Origin: Streptomyces coelicoflavus
Lineage (GTDB): Bacteria; Actinomycetota; Actinomycetes; Streptomycetales; Streptomycetaceae
NCBI RefSeq assembly: GCF_003112555.1
Contig: NZ_BEWB01000022.1
Coordinates: forward strand, 31,968-95,967
Reading direction: 5' to 3'
Length of the DNA stretch: 64,000 nucleotides
This document shows, in pieces, positions 25,174-34,096 of the stretch. Position 1 is the first letter of the stretch, and each line of letters opens with the position of its first letter. The notes below the pieces were generated by a model. That model saw only the letters and a program-made list of their open reading frames with translations, was not told the origin of the DNA and searched no databases. Position numbers and translations under genes: made by a program.

Positions 25174-26426
25174 CCAGCGCATCCAGTCGCGTGCCCACTG
25201 CGACAGCGACCGGGCGTCCAGACACCCGCCTCGTAGTAATCCGCGGCAACTCGGCGTCCGGCAAGTCGAGCGTGGCCCAGAGCCTGCGAGATCACTACGG
25301 CCGCGGTATCGCGATCGTGGGCCAGGACGTGATCCGCCGGAACGTACTCAGGGAAAACGACACCGCGCGCGGCGCCAACATCGCCCTGCTGAGCACGATC
25401 GCACGCGCAGCCCTCGACGCCGGCTTCCACGTCGTCCTCGAAGGGATCCTGTATGCCGACCGCTACGGCCACATGATCACGTCTCTGGTACGGGACCACC
25501 GCGGCGTCTCCAGGTGCTACTACCTGGACGTTCCGCTGGAAGCGACGTTGGTACGGCACGCGTCAAAGGCGGATGCCGCCTACCTGGCGCACGTCACCGA
25601 CGCCCACCTCACCTCCTGGTACCGCGAGCTGGATCTGCTGCCCGGCGGTCTGGATGCCGTAATCCCGGCCGACAGCACGCTGCGGGACACCGTCGCCCGG
25701 ATCGTGCGCGAGACCGCTCTGACCGCTGCCGCCCCCGCCTCGCCACCTCAGCGCAATCCGTCACAGGGAGACTCGATGATTCCTCCGGTGTTGATGTCCG
25801 ATCCGCAGGTCGCGGCGATCCCCGTGCGCGAGTGCGGAGAGCCACTCGTCGACGTGCGCGACCACAACTTCCGCGTCGACCCCCGCAAGCCCGACCCACT
25901 GGGGGCGTTCGCCCACGTCCGTGAAGGCGTCCTGGCCCGGTTGCAGCACGCCCGCTCGCTCCTGCCCGCCGGCACCGACCTGCTGTTCATCGAGGGCTAC
26001 CGGCCGCTGACCCTCCAGCAACGCTACTTCACTGACTACCGGAACGAGCTGGCCACCGCCCACCCTGACTGGACACCTGAGCAACTGCACCAGGCCGCCA
26101 GCCGGTACGTGTCGCCGCCAGAGATCGCGCCTCACTCCGCGGGCGCGGCCGTGGACGTGACCCTCGTCGACCAGGACGGCCACGAACTCGACCTCGGCAC
26201 CCGCGTCAACGCCTCCCCCGAGCAGAGCAATGGCATCTGCTACACACACGCCGTGAACCTCAGCGCCCAGGCGCGCCACCACCGCACCCTCCTGCTCAAC
26301 GCCATGGAAGGCGCGGGTTTCACGAACTACGGGACCGAGTTCTGGCACTTCTCGGCAGCAGACCGGTACGACGCCCTGATGCGGCAGGAGCCGCACGCGC
26401 GCTACGGACCGGTCGAACTGCCGTAG
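25170..26426 (+). CDS. P-loop kinase fused to VanX-like D-Ala-D-Ala dipeptidase
   Basis: This is a continuous 418-residue ORF. Residues ~20-190 form a small P-loop kinase with Walker A GNSASGKSS (26-34) followed by GQDVIRRNVLRE, like zeta-toxin or antibiotic phosphotransferases. Residues ~203-418 are a zinc M15D dipeptidase with FIEGYRPLTLQQRYF, the metal site HSAGAAVDVTL and EFWHFS. No stop separates them, but ATG 25776 with CAGGGAG six bases upstream could start the dipeptidase alone. VanX-type enzymes cleave D-Ala-D-Ala. ATG 25170 overlaps the triple-NUDIX stop. Confidence 0.8.
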   Translation: MTSASSRVPTATATGRPDTRLVVIRGNSASGKSSVAQSLRDHYGRGIAIVGQDVIRRNVLRENDTARGANIALLSTIARAALDAGFHVVLEGILYADRYGHMITSLVRDHRGVSRCYYLDVPLEATLVRHASKADAAYLAHVTDAHLTSWYRELDLLPGGLDAVIPADSTLRDTVARIVRETALTAAAPASPPQRNPSQGDSMIPPVLMSDPQVAAIPVRECGEPLVDVRDHNFRVDPRKPDPLGAFAHVREGVLARLQHARSLLPAGTDLLFIEGYRPLTLQQRYFTDYRNELATAHPDWTPEQLHQAASRYVSPPEIAPHSAGAAVDVTLVDQDGHELDLGTRVNASPEQSNGICYTHAVNLSAQARHHRTLLLNAMEGAGFTNYGTEFWHFSAADRYDALMRQEPHARYGPVELP

Positions 26427-26495
26427 CTCGCCAATGGACTCGTCCACGTGGGCCCAACGACCGGAGCGGACGGAAAGCATCGAACGGAGGCACGT

Positions 26496-27398
26496 ATGCC
26501 TGACGACACCCAGCAAGCCATCCCAGCCATCCCGAGCCCGGCGGCCGGAGACGAAACGCCCGAGCATCACATGCACCTTCTCGGGCGGCACTACCGGCAG
26601 GTGGAAGCAGGGCGCAAAACAATCGAAGTGAGGGTGGCCACCCCGAGCAGGCGCGCCGTCGCCGTGGGCGACACGCTCGTCTTCCACGACCGGGACAGCG
26701 GGCGGGAACTCGACGTCATCGTGCAGCGGATCACCCTGTACCCCTCCTTCGACGACCTTCTCCGCTCGGAGGGCACCTCACGTATCAACCCGGACGGGTC
26801 GCCCGGCGAGCTGCTCGCCGACTTCCGCGGCATCTACCCGCCGGCCGAGGAAGCCCTCGGCGTTCTCGCCCTCGCCTTCGACCACCGCCCTGCCCGGCCC
26901 GGCCGCCCTATGCCGATGCCAGCCGAGGAGTACGCGCGGACCGTCCCTCACCACACGGTGTACGGCTGCCTGTACGTCCGCGACGAACACGACCGTCCGG
27001 TCCAGCTCCGTTCGGTCTACGGCTCAAGACTCTGGCAGTTCCCCGGTGGCAATCTGGATGCCCCGGGCGAGGACCCGCTGCAGACCGCCCGGCGGGAGAC
27101 GGTCGAGGAGACCGGCCTGGAGCTCGCCCTCAACACGCCGACCCTGCTCCTGACGCACTTCCTCCACGCTGGACCGCGCCAGCCGCTGAACAAGGTGGGG
27201 CTCATCTTCGACGGAGGCCAGCTGACCGCCGCCCAGCTCGACCGGATCCGCCTCGACCCCGCGGAACACGACCTGTGGGCCGTCCACGACCTCGCGACCT
27301 GGCAGGAGCTAATGGCCCCACGCGCCTTCACGCGCCTCGACGCCATCGAACGAGCCCGACGCGGCGAAGGTCCCGCCTACCTGATCACACACACCTGA
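26496..27398 (+). CDS. ASCH-NUDIX fusion protein
   Basis: This 300-residue protein has an N-terminal ASCH-like domain, a putative RNA/nucleotide-binding fold (HLLGRHYRQVEAGRKTIEVR, then VGDTLVFHDRDSGRELDV). The C-terminal NUDIX hydrolase has SRLWQFPGGNLDAPGEDPL and ARRETVEETGLEL. ATG 26496 is backed by ACGGAGG at 26484-26490. It sits 69 bp after the kinase-dipeptidase gene and 32 bp before the next, consistent with an operon. The pairing suggests action on a modified nucleotide; the substrate is unknown. Confidence 0.8.
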   Translation: MPDDTQQAIPAIPSPAAGDETPEHHMHLLGRHYRQVEAGRKTIEVRVATPSRRAVAVGDTLVFHDRDSGRELDVIVQRITLYPSFDDLLRSEGTSRINPDGSPGELLADFRGIYPPAEEALGVLALAFDHRPARPGRPMPMPAEEYARTVPHHTVYGCLYVRDEHDRPVQLRSVYGSRLWQFPGGNLDAPGEDPLQTARRETVEETGLELALNTPTLLLTHFLHAGPRQPLNKVGLIFDGGQLTAAQLDRIRLDPAEHDLWAVHDLATWQELMAPRAFTRLDAIERARRGEGPAYLITHT

Positions 27399-27430
27399 CC
27401 CCCAGAACACCCGCCCACCAGGAGGCAACC

Positions 27431-28606
27431 GTGCCCGCCGAGGACACCAACACCCGGGCCTGGCAGATCTACGGCCAGCGCCAACTCGCCCGCGCATACA
27501 CCCCGCCCGTCCCCGAACGGCTCCGCTGGACGCCCTGGCAAGGCATCGGGCCGGGAGCAGAAGTCCTCGGCGACGTCACCGGCCGCCGCGTCCTGGACAT
27601 CGGCTCCGGGGCCGGCCACCACGCCGTCCACCTCGCCCAGGCACACGGAGCGCGGGTCACCGGCATCGAGCTGTCCCCGACCCAGCACGAGCGCGCCGTC
27701 TCCACCCACGCAGGCGCGGACGGCGTGGAGTTCGTCCGAGCAGACGTGGCCGAGTACCTGGGCGGAGCCGAGCCGTTCGACGCCGCGTACGCGATCGGGA
27801 CGCTCGCCTTCATCGACCCGCACCGCTCGCTGCCTGCGCTGCGCGATGGTCTGCGTCCCGATGCCCCGCTGATCCTCTCGCTCCTGCACACCGATCTGCA
27901 CGGCAACGGTCCGTCCACGGCAGTGGCGCCGCGCGAGGAGATGATCCTGCTGCGCGACGACCCGCCGTTGCCGACGCAGATGTGGGTCCTGGCACCGCAG
28001 CTGTGGGAGGACCTGCTCACCGAGTACGGCTTTCGCGTCGAAGCCATCGACCTGTTTCCGCACCCTGACGAGAACGCCAAGGTAGTCCATCAGCTCGTCC
28101 GCGCCCGGCGCCTTCCCGACCGGCCGACGCGCGTCTCCAGCCGACCCCGCAGCACCCGAGCCCCGGCCGCCCACGCGGCAGTCGGCGTCGGGGCGATCCT
28201 GCTCAGCGAGCAGGGCATCCTGCTGGGCCGACATCGCCGCGGCACCCTCGAACTACCCGGCGGCAGCGTGGAGGCCACCGGAGAATCCTTCGAGGAGGCG
28301 GTCGTCCGAGAACTCGCCGAGGAGACCGGCCTGGTCGCTCGGACCGGCGACGTGGAACTGCTGGGCACGCTTGTCGATCACGTCGAGGGGGTCCTGCGGG
28401 TCACCGTCGGCGCGCTCGTCCACGCCTGGCAAGGGCAGCCACTGACGCAGCCGGACGAGAGCGTCGGCGACTGGGCGTGGTACCCCCTCGACCAGCTCCC
28501 CAACGGCCTGTTCGTCTGCAGCGCCCAGATCCTCACGTCCTGGCGGCCCGACCTGCCCATCGACCACCCGCCTGCGCACTTCACCGCCTTCGCCCCAGCC
28601 AAGTAG
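27431..28606 (+). CDS. SAM methyltransferase-NUDIX fusion protein
   Basis: This 391-residue protein has a class I methyltransferase domain in residues ~1-235, with motif I VLDIGSGAGHHAVHLA near 53, GIELSPTQHERAV, and AYAIGTLAFIDPHRSL. The NUDIX domain covers residues ~255-385 with ELPGGSVEATGESFEEAVVR then ELAEETGL. GTG 27431 follows AGGAGG (27420-27425). It is the last intact member of a four-gene run rich in NUDIX domains. Relatives with this pairing exist in actinobacteria, but I know of no proven activity. Confidence 0.8.
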   Translation: MPAEDTNTRAWQIYGQRQLARAYTPPVPERLRWTPWQGIGPGAEVLGDVTGRRVLDIGSGAGHHAVHLAQAHGARVTGIELSPTQHERAVSTHAGADGVEFVRADVAEYLGGAEPFDAAYAIGTLAFIDPHRSLPALRDGLRPDAPLILSLLHTDLHGNGPSTAVAPREEMILLRDDPPLPTQMWVLAPQLWEDLLTEYGFRVEAIDLFPHPDENAKVVHQLVRARRLPDRPTRVSSRPRSTRAPAAHAAVGVGAILLSEQGILLGRHRRGTLELPGGSVEATGESFEEAVVRELAEETGLVARTGDVELLGTLVDHVEGVLRVTVGALVHAWQGQPLTQPDESVGDWAWYPLDQLPNGLFVCSAQILTSWRPDLPIDHPPAHFTAFAPAK

Positions 28607-28685
28607 GCCGCGCTGACTGCCGCCTCCGATGCCCTCCCGCGACACGACGTACGTGTCGCATCCCCGGTAGCAGCACACACCGCTC

Positions 28686-28936
28686 AACACCAAGCTGGAG
28701 TTCTTCATGCCGCGCCGACGAGGCAGTTGGAGGCTACTTCCGCAACGGTGGCCGGGCCGCGACCCTCAACCCCAATGCCCGGAGCCGGTGTGTCGGGCGC
28801 GGCTGGTGCCCGAACACCCTGGAGGCCGCCGCCGATCCGAGGATCCAGGAGGACCAGGGCCTCGATGCACTCCTGCGGGCCCTCAGCGAGCAGCACCTCC
28901 GCCGCAATCTGGCCGAATTGGAGGAGGTCACCGTCA
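28686..28936 (+). pseudogene. N-terminal remnant of a radical-SAM-like protein
   Basis: From 28686 one frame reads NTKLEFFMPR. After a one-base shift near 28712 the frame reads DEAVGGYFRNGGRAATLNPN, then RCVGRGWCPNTLEAAADPRI and RRNLAELEEVTV, where it stops resembling anything. This looks like the start of a radical SAM family with an NPNSRCRxGCxWCPN cluster motif, but one of the three cluster Cys is lost. The remnant runs straight into a MurC fragment. Identification is from memory of the motif and is tentative. Confidence 0.4.
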
Positions 28937-28937
28937 C

Positions 28938-29315
28938 GCCCACCACCCTGTCGAGGTGGATTCGGCCCTGGCCGCCGCCCGCCAGGTCGCCCGTGGTGGA
29001 AGGGTCCTGGCGGTGTTCCAGCCGCACCTGTTCTCCCGGACACAGCAGTTCCAGGGCGGGTTTCTCGACGTGCTCGCGTCGGCGGACCTCGCGTGGGTCA
29101 AGCCCGTCTACCCAGCCCGGGAAAATCCCGAGGTATGGACGCACGTCGCCGAGCAGCTCGCCGCCGATGTCGCTGACCGGGCACCGCAGATGCAGATGTC
29201 CCCGGGCAGAGCAAACCTCGCCCGGCTGCTGCGGGACGAGGCGACGGACGCCGACGTGATCATGCTAATCGGTGCCGGCGACGTCAACACCCTCGCTGAG
29301 GACCTGGTCGGCTGA
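28938..29315 (+). pseudogene. murC: C-terminal fragment of MurC (UDP-MurNAc--L-alanine ligase)
   Basis: From about 28938 the frame reads AHHPVEVDSALAAARQ, then RVLAVFQPHLFSRTQQF, VKPVYPARENPE and MLIGAGDVN. These are hallmark stretches of the MurC C-terminal domain. The ATP-binding and central domains are absent, and the upstream part of the ORF (from ATG 28707) is unrelated. It cannot be an active ligase. The junction with the radical-SAM remnant indicates a deletion that fused two genes. Confidence 0.7.
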
Positions 29316-29550
29316 CCCTTCGCACATCACACGCTTCCTCCGGTGCCCACCCCTGTTCGGAGACATGCCAGAGGGCGCACTCGTACGTGCGGATGGGCAC
29401 CGACGGGGGTGGCCTGCGCGGGGCCGTCCGGTCCCCAGCCGAGCAGTGGGCTTACCTGAACATTGGGGACGAGGATGCGTCGGTAGGTCTCCCCGGTGTC
29501 CGGGTCTGCCGACTTACAGCGGCTAACAAAATGAGCGTTGAGGCCTGCGC

Positions 29551-30081
29551 TTACAGGCATCCCGGATCACCGTCGGCGTTGAACCTTGTCAGGGAGCGCT
29601 CCAGTAGCTCCAAAAACTTTCGGAGGTCATCGGCCACCTTGTCGAACTCTGGTTCCTCCAGCGACGCCGTCCGCGTCCGGTAAACGGCCCCATCGGGCCC
29701 CGCGACGTAGATCAGGCCGCCGCCATTCGAGCCCATGACCAGGCCATGAGCCTTTTGGTCCGTGCCGACGTCGACAATGCCGTGCTCCTGGAGCTGCAGC
29801 AGGACGTCACCGGCCGGATCGAGGAAGAGGCCGTTGCCGACGTCCTCCCAGATGACATCGCCGATGCTCTCGTAGAAGGTGACCAGGTCAGCTGGTGTAG
29901 GGGTGATTTGGGCGAGCGTACGAGCCGCGGCTTGATCGTCGTGGTCGGCCGGCCGGACCTGGTTGGTCCCAGGGGGGAAGCCGTGCCGACGCTCGAACTC
30001 GCCTGTCATGGTCGTGAGAGTCCCGGAAACTCTGTCTGTCCACCAGGCCAGCCAGGCAGGCGCAAGCGATCGGTCACTCAT
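29551..30081 (-). CDS. SMI1/KNR4 (SUKH)-like passenger protein
   Basis: This 176-residue protein has features of the SUKH fold: LVTFYESIGDVIWEDVGNGL, then GLVMGSNGGGLIYVAGPDGA and VYRTRTASLEEPEFD. SUKH proteins often act as immunity proteins to nuclease toxins, but many are of unknown role. It lies inside the IS5-type element between its left inverted repeat and the transposase, in the same direction as the transposase. ATG 30081 is used; ATG 30009 (MTGEFERRHGF) is an alternative. No toxin partner is present. Confidence 0.6.
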   Translation of the reverse strand: MSDRSLAPAWLAWWTDRVSGTLTTMTGEFERRHGFPPGTNQVRPADHDDQAAARTLAQITPTPADLVTFYESIGDVIWEDVGNGLFLDPAGDVLLQLQEHGIVDVGTDQKAHGLVMGSNGGGLIYVAGPDGAVYRTRTASLEEPEFDKVADDLRKFLELLERSLTRFNADGDPGCL

Positions 30082-30138
30082 GAGGCCGGATCATGGCATG
30101 AGCCACAGACATCCATGGAGTGCCTAGCGGTTCCAGCG

Positions 30139-31004
30139 TCAGCGCAATGTCCCGAGCTGCCGATGGGTGATGAGGCAGCAGGCGAGTTTGAGCAACGCTT
30201 CGTGGATGTCGGCTCGCCGTTCCCAGCGGATGCGCAGGCGACGGAAGCCGTGCAACCAGGCAAAACTCCTCTCCACGACCCAGCGGTAGGTGCCCAGTCC
30301 GGTGCCGTGCAGGGTGCCGCGGCGGGCGATCGCGGGCACGATGCCGCGGGCACGGACCTGGTCCCGGTAGATGTCGTGGTCGTACCCGCGGTCGGCGAAC
30401 AGCGAGTCCGGCTTCCGGCGAGGATGACCAACCCGGCCGCGGACCGGCGGGATCGCGTCGAGCAGGGGCAGGAGCTGGGTGACGTCGTTGCGGTTGCCGC
30501 CGGTCAGCAGCACCGCGAGCGGGGTGCCGTGTCCGTCAGTGATCAAGTGATGCTTGGAACCGGCTCGTCCTCGGTCAACCGGCGATGGACCCGTGTGTTG
30601 CCCCCTTTTAGCGCCCTGATGTGCGAGGAGTCGACCACACAGCGGGACCAGTCCAGACGTGCGGCCGCGTTCAGTTCGGCCAGCAGGATCTCGTGCAACC
30701 GCTGCCAGACGCCGGCCTCGTTCCAGTCCCGCAACCTGCGCCAGCACGTCATGCCCGACCCGAAGCCGAGGTCCTTGGGTAGGTACTCCCACTGGATCCC
30801 GGTGTGCAGCACGTACAAGATCCCGCACAGCACCGCCCGGTCCGGCAACGGCTTGCGACCCGGATACCGGAACCTGCGCTCACGCTGCGGCAGCAGCGGC
30901 GCCACACGGTCCCACAGCTCATCCGACACGATCCACGGCGACGTTCCCACACCGGACCGAACGCTCAACTCCCGTCCGGGACACGGCAACCAGGACTGAT
31001 CCAC
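30139..31004 (-). CDS. IS5-family transposase, two frames joined by -1 frameshift
   Basis: The first frame, from GTG 31004 (just inside the right repeat), reads WIVSDELWDRVAPLLPQ and ends after VVDSSHIRALKGG. The second frame continues TGPSPVDRGRAGSKHHLITD, SLFADRGYDHDIYRD and VVERSFAWLHGFRRLRIRWE to 30139. Together they give a complete DDE transposase (D in VVDSSH, D in FADRGYD, E in VVERSFAWL). The frames overlap at CTAAAAGGGGGC on the coding strand (AAAAGGGGG at 30601-30609). That fits the programmed -1 frameshifting known in part of the IS5 family. Confidence 0.85.
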
Positions 31005-31180
31005 CTCATTGTGTTAGCCGCTGTTAGACCCACAAACTACCGACCGCCCGTCCATAGGCCCCCGCTGGATGGGCAGGCGTCAGAACACAAGATGGCCGGG
31101 CAAAGGTTGATGGGCCAGTCTAGCGGTCTGCCGCTGCACGCACTTCCAGCGGCAGCACACCCGGGGGCACCGGTGGGCAT

Positions 31181-31636
31181 CTAGGCAATCGCCTCTGACT
31201 TTCCGTCAAATAGAGCCTGAAACGCTGTGGAAAATTCCCGCATCTCACCCTCGCCCCTGTGGGAGGTGACAGTCTCGAAGTACCACGCACTTTCGGACTC
31301 GGTCATCCCTCGCCAGATCCCCCACGTCACGACGATGCGCCCATCCGAACGCTGTGCCGATATCTGCAATTGCCCCTCGCTGGACCGCCAAGTACGAGGT
31401 TCACTCCAGCTGCCCGATACGTCAGCCAGTGACGAAATGAATTCCACCAGTCCGTCACCGTCCAGCGTCCGGACCAACTCGCTGACGTCCACCCACGCGC
31501 CCTTGGCCCGTACGGTCACATCAAGCGCAGGGTCGTCCCCGTATGGCCGCGTCGGCGTGGAGAACAGCAGGTGGACCCCTTGCCCCGGGTCTCCCACGCG
31601 GAGGAGTTGTCCGCCGCGCGCATCGTGAATGATCAT
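31181..31636 (-). CDS. DUF6228 family protein
   Basis: This 151-residue protein fits DUF6228: VDVSELVRTLDGDGLVEFIS, then ISAQRSDGRIVVTWGIW and GEMREFSTAFQALF. Members are small cytoplasmic proteins of unknown function scattered in actinobacterial accessory regions. It lies immediately right of the IS and is read toward it. Confidence 0.6.
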   Translation of the reverse strand: MIIHDARGGQLLRVGDPGQGVHLLFSTPTRPYGDDPALDVTVRAKGAWVDVSELVRTLDGDGLVEFISSLADVSGSWSEPRTWRSSEGQLQISAQRSDGRIVVTWGIWRGMTESESAWYFETVTSHRGEGEMREFSTAFQALFDGKSEAIA

Positions 31637-32035
31637 TGGCCCATTCTATTGGCTTCTCCCCTTCCCCTGAAGGGTGACGCTTGCCACGCAGTATTGCCGC
31701 TCTCGCAGGCCCATTACAGGAGCCTCTTCCTCTGTCACGGGACGCAATTTGGTGATTGTCGTCACTCTGGCCGAACTTTGCGGAAGTCGGGCTATGGGCT
31801 TGTGAGTTGAATGCGTCGCATGAGCGTTGGGACAGTTCAACAGGCGGGAGCTGCTGGGGTTGGCACCCGCCAATACGATATAGCTGAGATCAGCGTCCCG
31901 TGGAACGCCAGTCGGCGCTCGGAGAGACCGTCGCCACGGTTGTCCTGGCAACGGGTTGACAGAGGCCGCGCGGGGGCCGCGCGCCAGGAATTCCCCCGAC
32001 CGGGCCGCGGATAGCCGAGCGCCGGCGGAGGCCGG
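31637..32035. other. 399-bp gap between DUF6228 and MmyB-like genes
   Basis: This stretch must contain the promoter of the DUF6228 gene (minus strand). It has a local drop in GC (about 31640-31770). I see no convincing coding frame, terminator or repeat in it. Confidence 0.3.
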
Positions 32036-32905
32036 TCACATTGCTTGGACGGCCTGCCGGTCTGCTGGCTCCTGGGGTGCTCGCTGGCTCAGGATTGTCA
32101 TGCGGCAACCAGGAAGACCGGCGGGTTGCAGCACATGGGTGACCAGTTCGGTCACCTGGCCGTCGAAGAGCGGGAGCGCCATCTGCAGTAGGTGGCCGTC
32201 GTAGTGGTCGGCGAAGTCGGCTGCGCCACGGGTCCACAGGTCGCGTACGGCGGGATTCTGACTGGTGTCGCTGATGAGCTGCTGAAGGTCTGGGTCGTGG
32301 GGGCGGTCTACGGCCGCGTCGCGGAGCATGCGCACGCACACTTCCGCGTCGGCCTCCCAGTTCAGGTGCTGGTCTCGCGCTTCGGCACTGAGGAGCAGCC
32401 ACCGCATGAGGTTGGCCCCGGGGGCGGTCGACCACGGGAACAGGGCGGCCATCGACGTGTTGACGGCCAGGACGTTCCAGGTGGCATCGATGACGTAGGC
32501 GGGGAAAGGCTGCTGGTCCAGCAGGAGGCGCAGTTCGTCGCTGATGCGTGGTGGCTCTTGGGCTTCCGGGCTGGAGAGGCCCCCGCCGTTGCTGACGAGG
32601 AACAGCGCACGTCGCTGGACGCGATCGAGTCCGAGCAACGTGCCGATGGTGTCAAGTTCGTGACGGGTGAGGGTCCGGGTGATCGTTCCGCTTTCAAGGT
32701 CCCGGTACCATCGCTCGCTTCTATGCAGGGCGTCGGCCACTTCTCTCTGGAGGATCGGGCGGCCGAGCGTGGTGCTGGCGGCGGCCCTAAAGACGCGCAG
32801 TAGAGCGCCGACCCCGGTGGGTCCTTCTTCCCCGCCCCCGCCCCTCACGACCCCGCGCATGCCACGTTCCTCGCAGTTCTCGTCTGCACGGTTCCCGTCC
32901 TGCAA
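32036..32905 (-). CDS. MmyB-like XRE regulator with PAS-type ligand domain
   Basis: This protein has up to 289 residues. The N-terminal HTH contains REVADALHRSERWYRDLESG. The C-terminal part is the MmyB-like ligand-binding region (PAYVIDATWNVLAVNTSMAA, LMRWLLLSAEARDQHLNWEA, HYDGHLLQMALPLFDG). Members regulate neighbouring dehydrogenases or metabolic genes in response to unknown small molecules, possibly fatty acids. The start may be ATG 32860 (MRGVV) rather than 32905, since the HTH begins ~35 residues in. The adjacent plus-strand intergenic region may hold its operator. Confidence 0.75.
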   Translation of the reverse strand: MQDGNRADENCEERGMRGVVRGGGGEEGPTGVGALLRVFRAAASTTLGRPILQREVADALHRSERWYRDLESGTITRTLTRHELDTIGTLLGLDRVQRRALFLVSNGGGLSSPEAQEPPRISDELRLLLDQQPFPAYVIDATWNVLAVNTSMAALFPWSTAPGANLMRWLLLSAEARDQHLNWEADAEVCVRMLRDAAVDRPHDPDLQQLISDTSQNPAVRDLWTRGAADFADHYDGHLLQMALPLFDGQVTELVTHVLQPAGLPGCRMTILSQRAPQEPADRQAVQAM

Positions 32906-33661
32906 GATTGCATCTGGATCTAACCGTGCAAGCCCTCAATGCAATGTCAATCAGGTGCTGCCCCCTGCACTGCATGATAGATCGATGGCGGCGCTGCGCG
33001 ACCGGCAGAAGATTGCCGGTCACCGCATTTTGACCGACTTGTCCCCCATGGATGCAGAGAGCTTGCGGCCGTCGCACCGCTCCTTGGCTCGCGAAGTCCG
33101 CGTATGCATCGGCAAGTTGAGCGGCATTACGGCGCAGCGATCATTTCGGTAGCAGACATCTTGTTACTCCGCTGTGATCTTTACTGTGCATTGACTAATG
33201 ATCCGGACCAAGCCCAAGATCTGTTCGTCCATACAACGGACCGCAGGTCACGGGGACGAGTCGCGGGGGCGTGAGTGATGCCCTCGCTGGATCAGCGCGG
33301 GTGCTCCCGGTCGGATATGACTTGGATCACTCCGGCTGGGCGGTTGAAGAAGCCGCTGCAGTAGGCGACACGAGGGAGGGCACTTTGAAGATCATCTGTG
33401 AGGACGTCGGTGGATTCGAGTTGCCGCCCGCACTCCCGTTCGCCGCATCTATCGAGGGAGCCGCATTTTGGCGGCCCCTTCACCCCGCAGAGAGCATTTC
33501 AGCAAGATCTGAGTCTTGGCGCATTCCCCGCACATGTTCGTCACCCCAGCCCCAGTGCCTTGACCGGCACCCGACAGCAGGGCGAGCGTTACGCGAAGGG
33601 TGCGAATAGCCGGGCGGACAGAGGGCCACACAATCAGCGCCGACACTCACAGGGGATTCAA

Positions 33662-33688
33662 CTGCCGGGCGCCGAGCGCCAAATGGCA
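33662..33688 (+). repeat. direct repeat, copy 1
   Basis: The segment GGGCGCCGAGCGCCAAATGG with CAT following resembles the one at 34070-34096 (GGACGCCGAACGCTAAACGG then CAT). It matches at about 21 of 27 positions including flanks. The two copies lie about 408 bp apart in the non-coding region before the rep-like gene. Confidence 0.4.
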
Positions 33689-34069
33689 TTCCAGCCCTGC
33701 AGGACGGCGGATTTCGGCCCCTTTTGCGCGCTGAACCTCTCCTCCAGACGCAGGGGCGTCGGCTTCGCCAGGAGGAACGCCCCTAACCCTCCGCCCCGGG
33801 CGACGGAACAGCGCTCCCGATCGGCGCGGCAGCCGACTCTCGGCCCCAGATCGAAGTCCTCCGGCCAGCCACCCGCCCTCGGCTGCGGAATGTGATCACT
33901 CGGGGACTTTCTGCAACTAGTACAGAGTTTAAGAACCAAGTCTGGATCTTGACGCAGGTCCGTGCGTATGTTCGTCGTCCCCGGGCAGCCCGCCCACGGC
34001 GCGAAGGCGAGGAGAGCACGGCACGGACCGCGAAGGTCCAGGAAACAGCGATGGCGCCCGAGAGCGGTA

Positions 34070-34096
34070 ACTCACGGACGCCGAACGCTAAACGGC
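34070..34096 (+). repeat. direct repeat, copy 2
   Basis: This is the partner of the repeat at 33662. It lies about 100 bp before the small coupled ORF at 34195 and could be a promoter or binding site shared by two transcripts. Confidence 0.4.

Larger units (their letters stand above)
29517..31023 (-). mobile_element. IS5-type insertion sequence with passenger gene
   Basis: A 1507-bp element is bounded by 19-bp inverted repeats matching at 18 positions: CAGCGGCTAACAAAATGAG at 29517-29535, and CAGCGGCTAACACAATGAG as the complement of 31005-31023. It is flanked on both sides by TTA (29514-29516 and 31024-31026), a likely target duplication. Inside are a frameshift-type IS5 transposase and a SUKH-like passenger gene between the transposase and the left repeat. 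Confidence 0.85.

Noticed and set aside
29746..30999. 417-codon plus frame opposite the transposase
   Set aside because: It is antisense to the IS5 transposase and SUKH-like gene; no protein features.
31811..32014. 67-codon plus frame in the gap before the MmyB-like gene
   Set aside because: Arg-rich, no ribosome site, no similarity recognised.
33271..33609. 112-codon frame in the region before rep
   Set aside because: No ribosome site, spans a possible hairpin, and shows no domain or coding signal.
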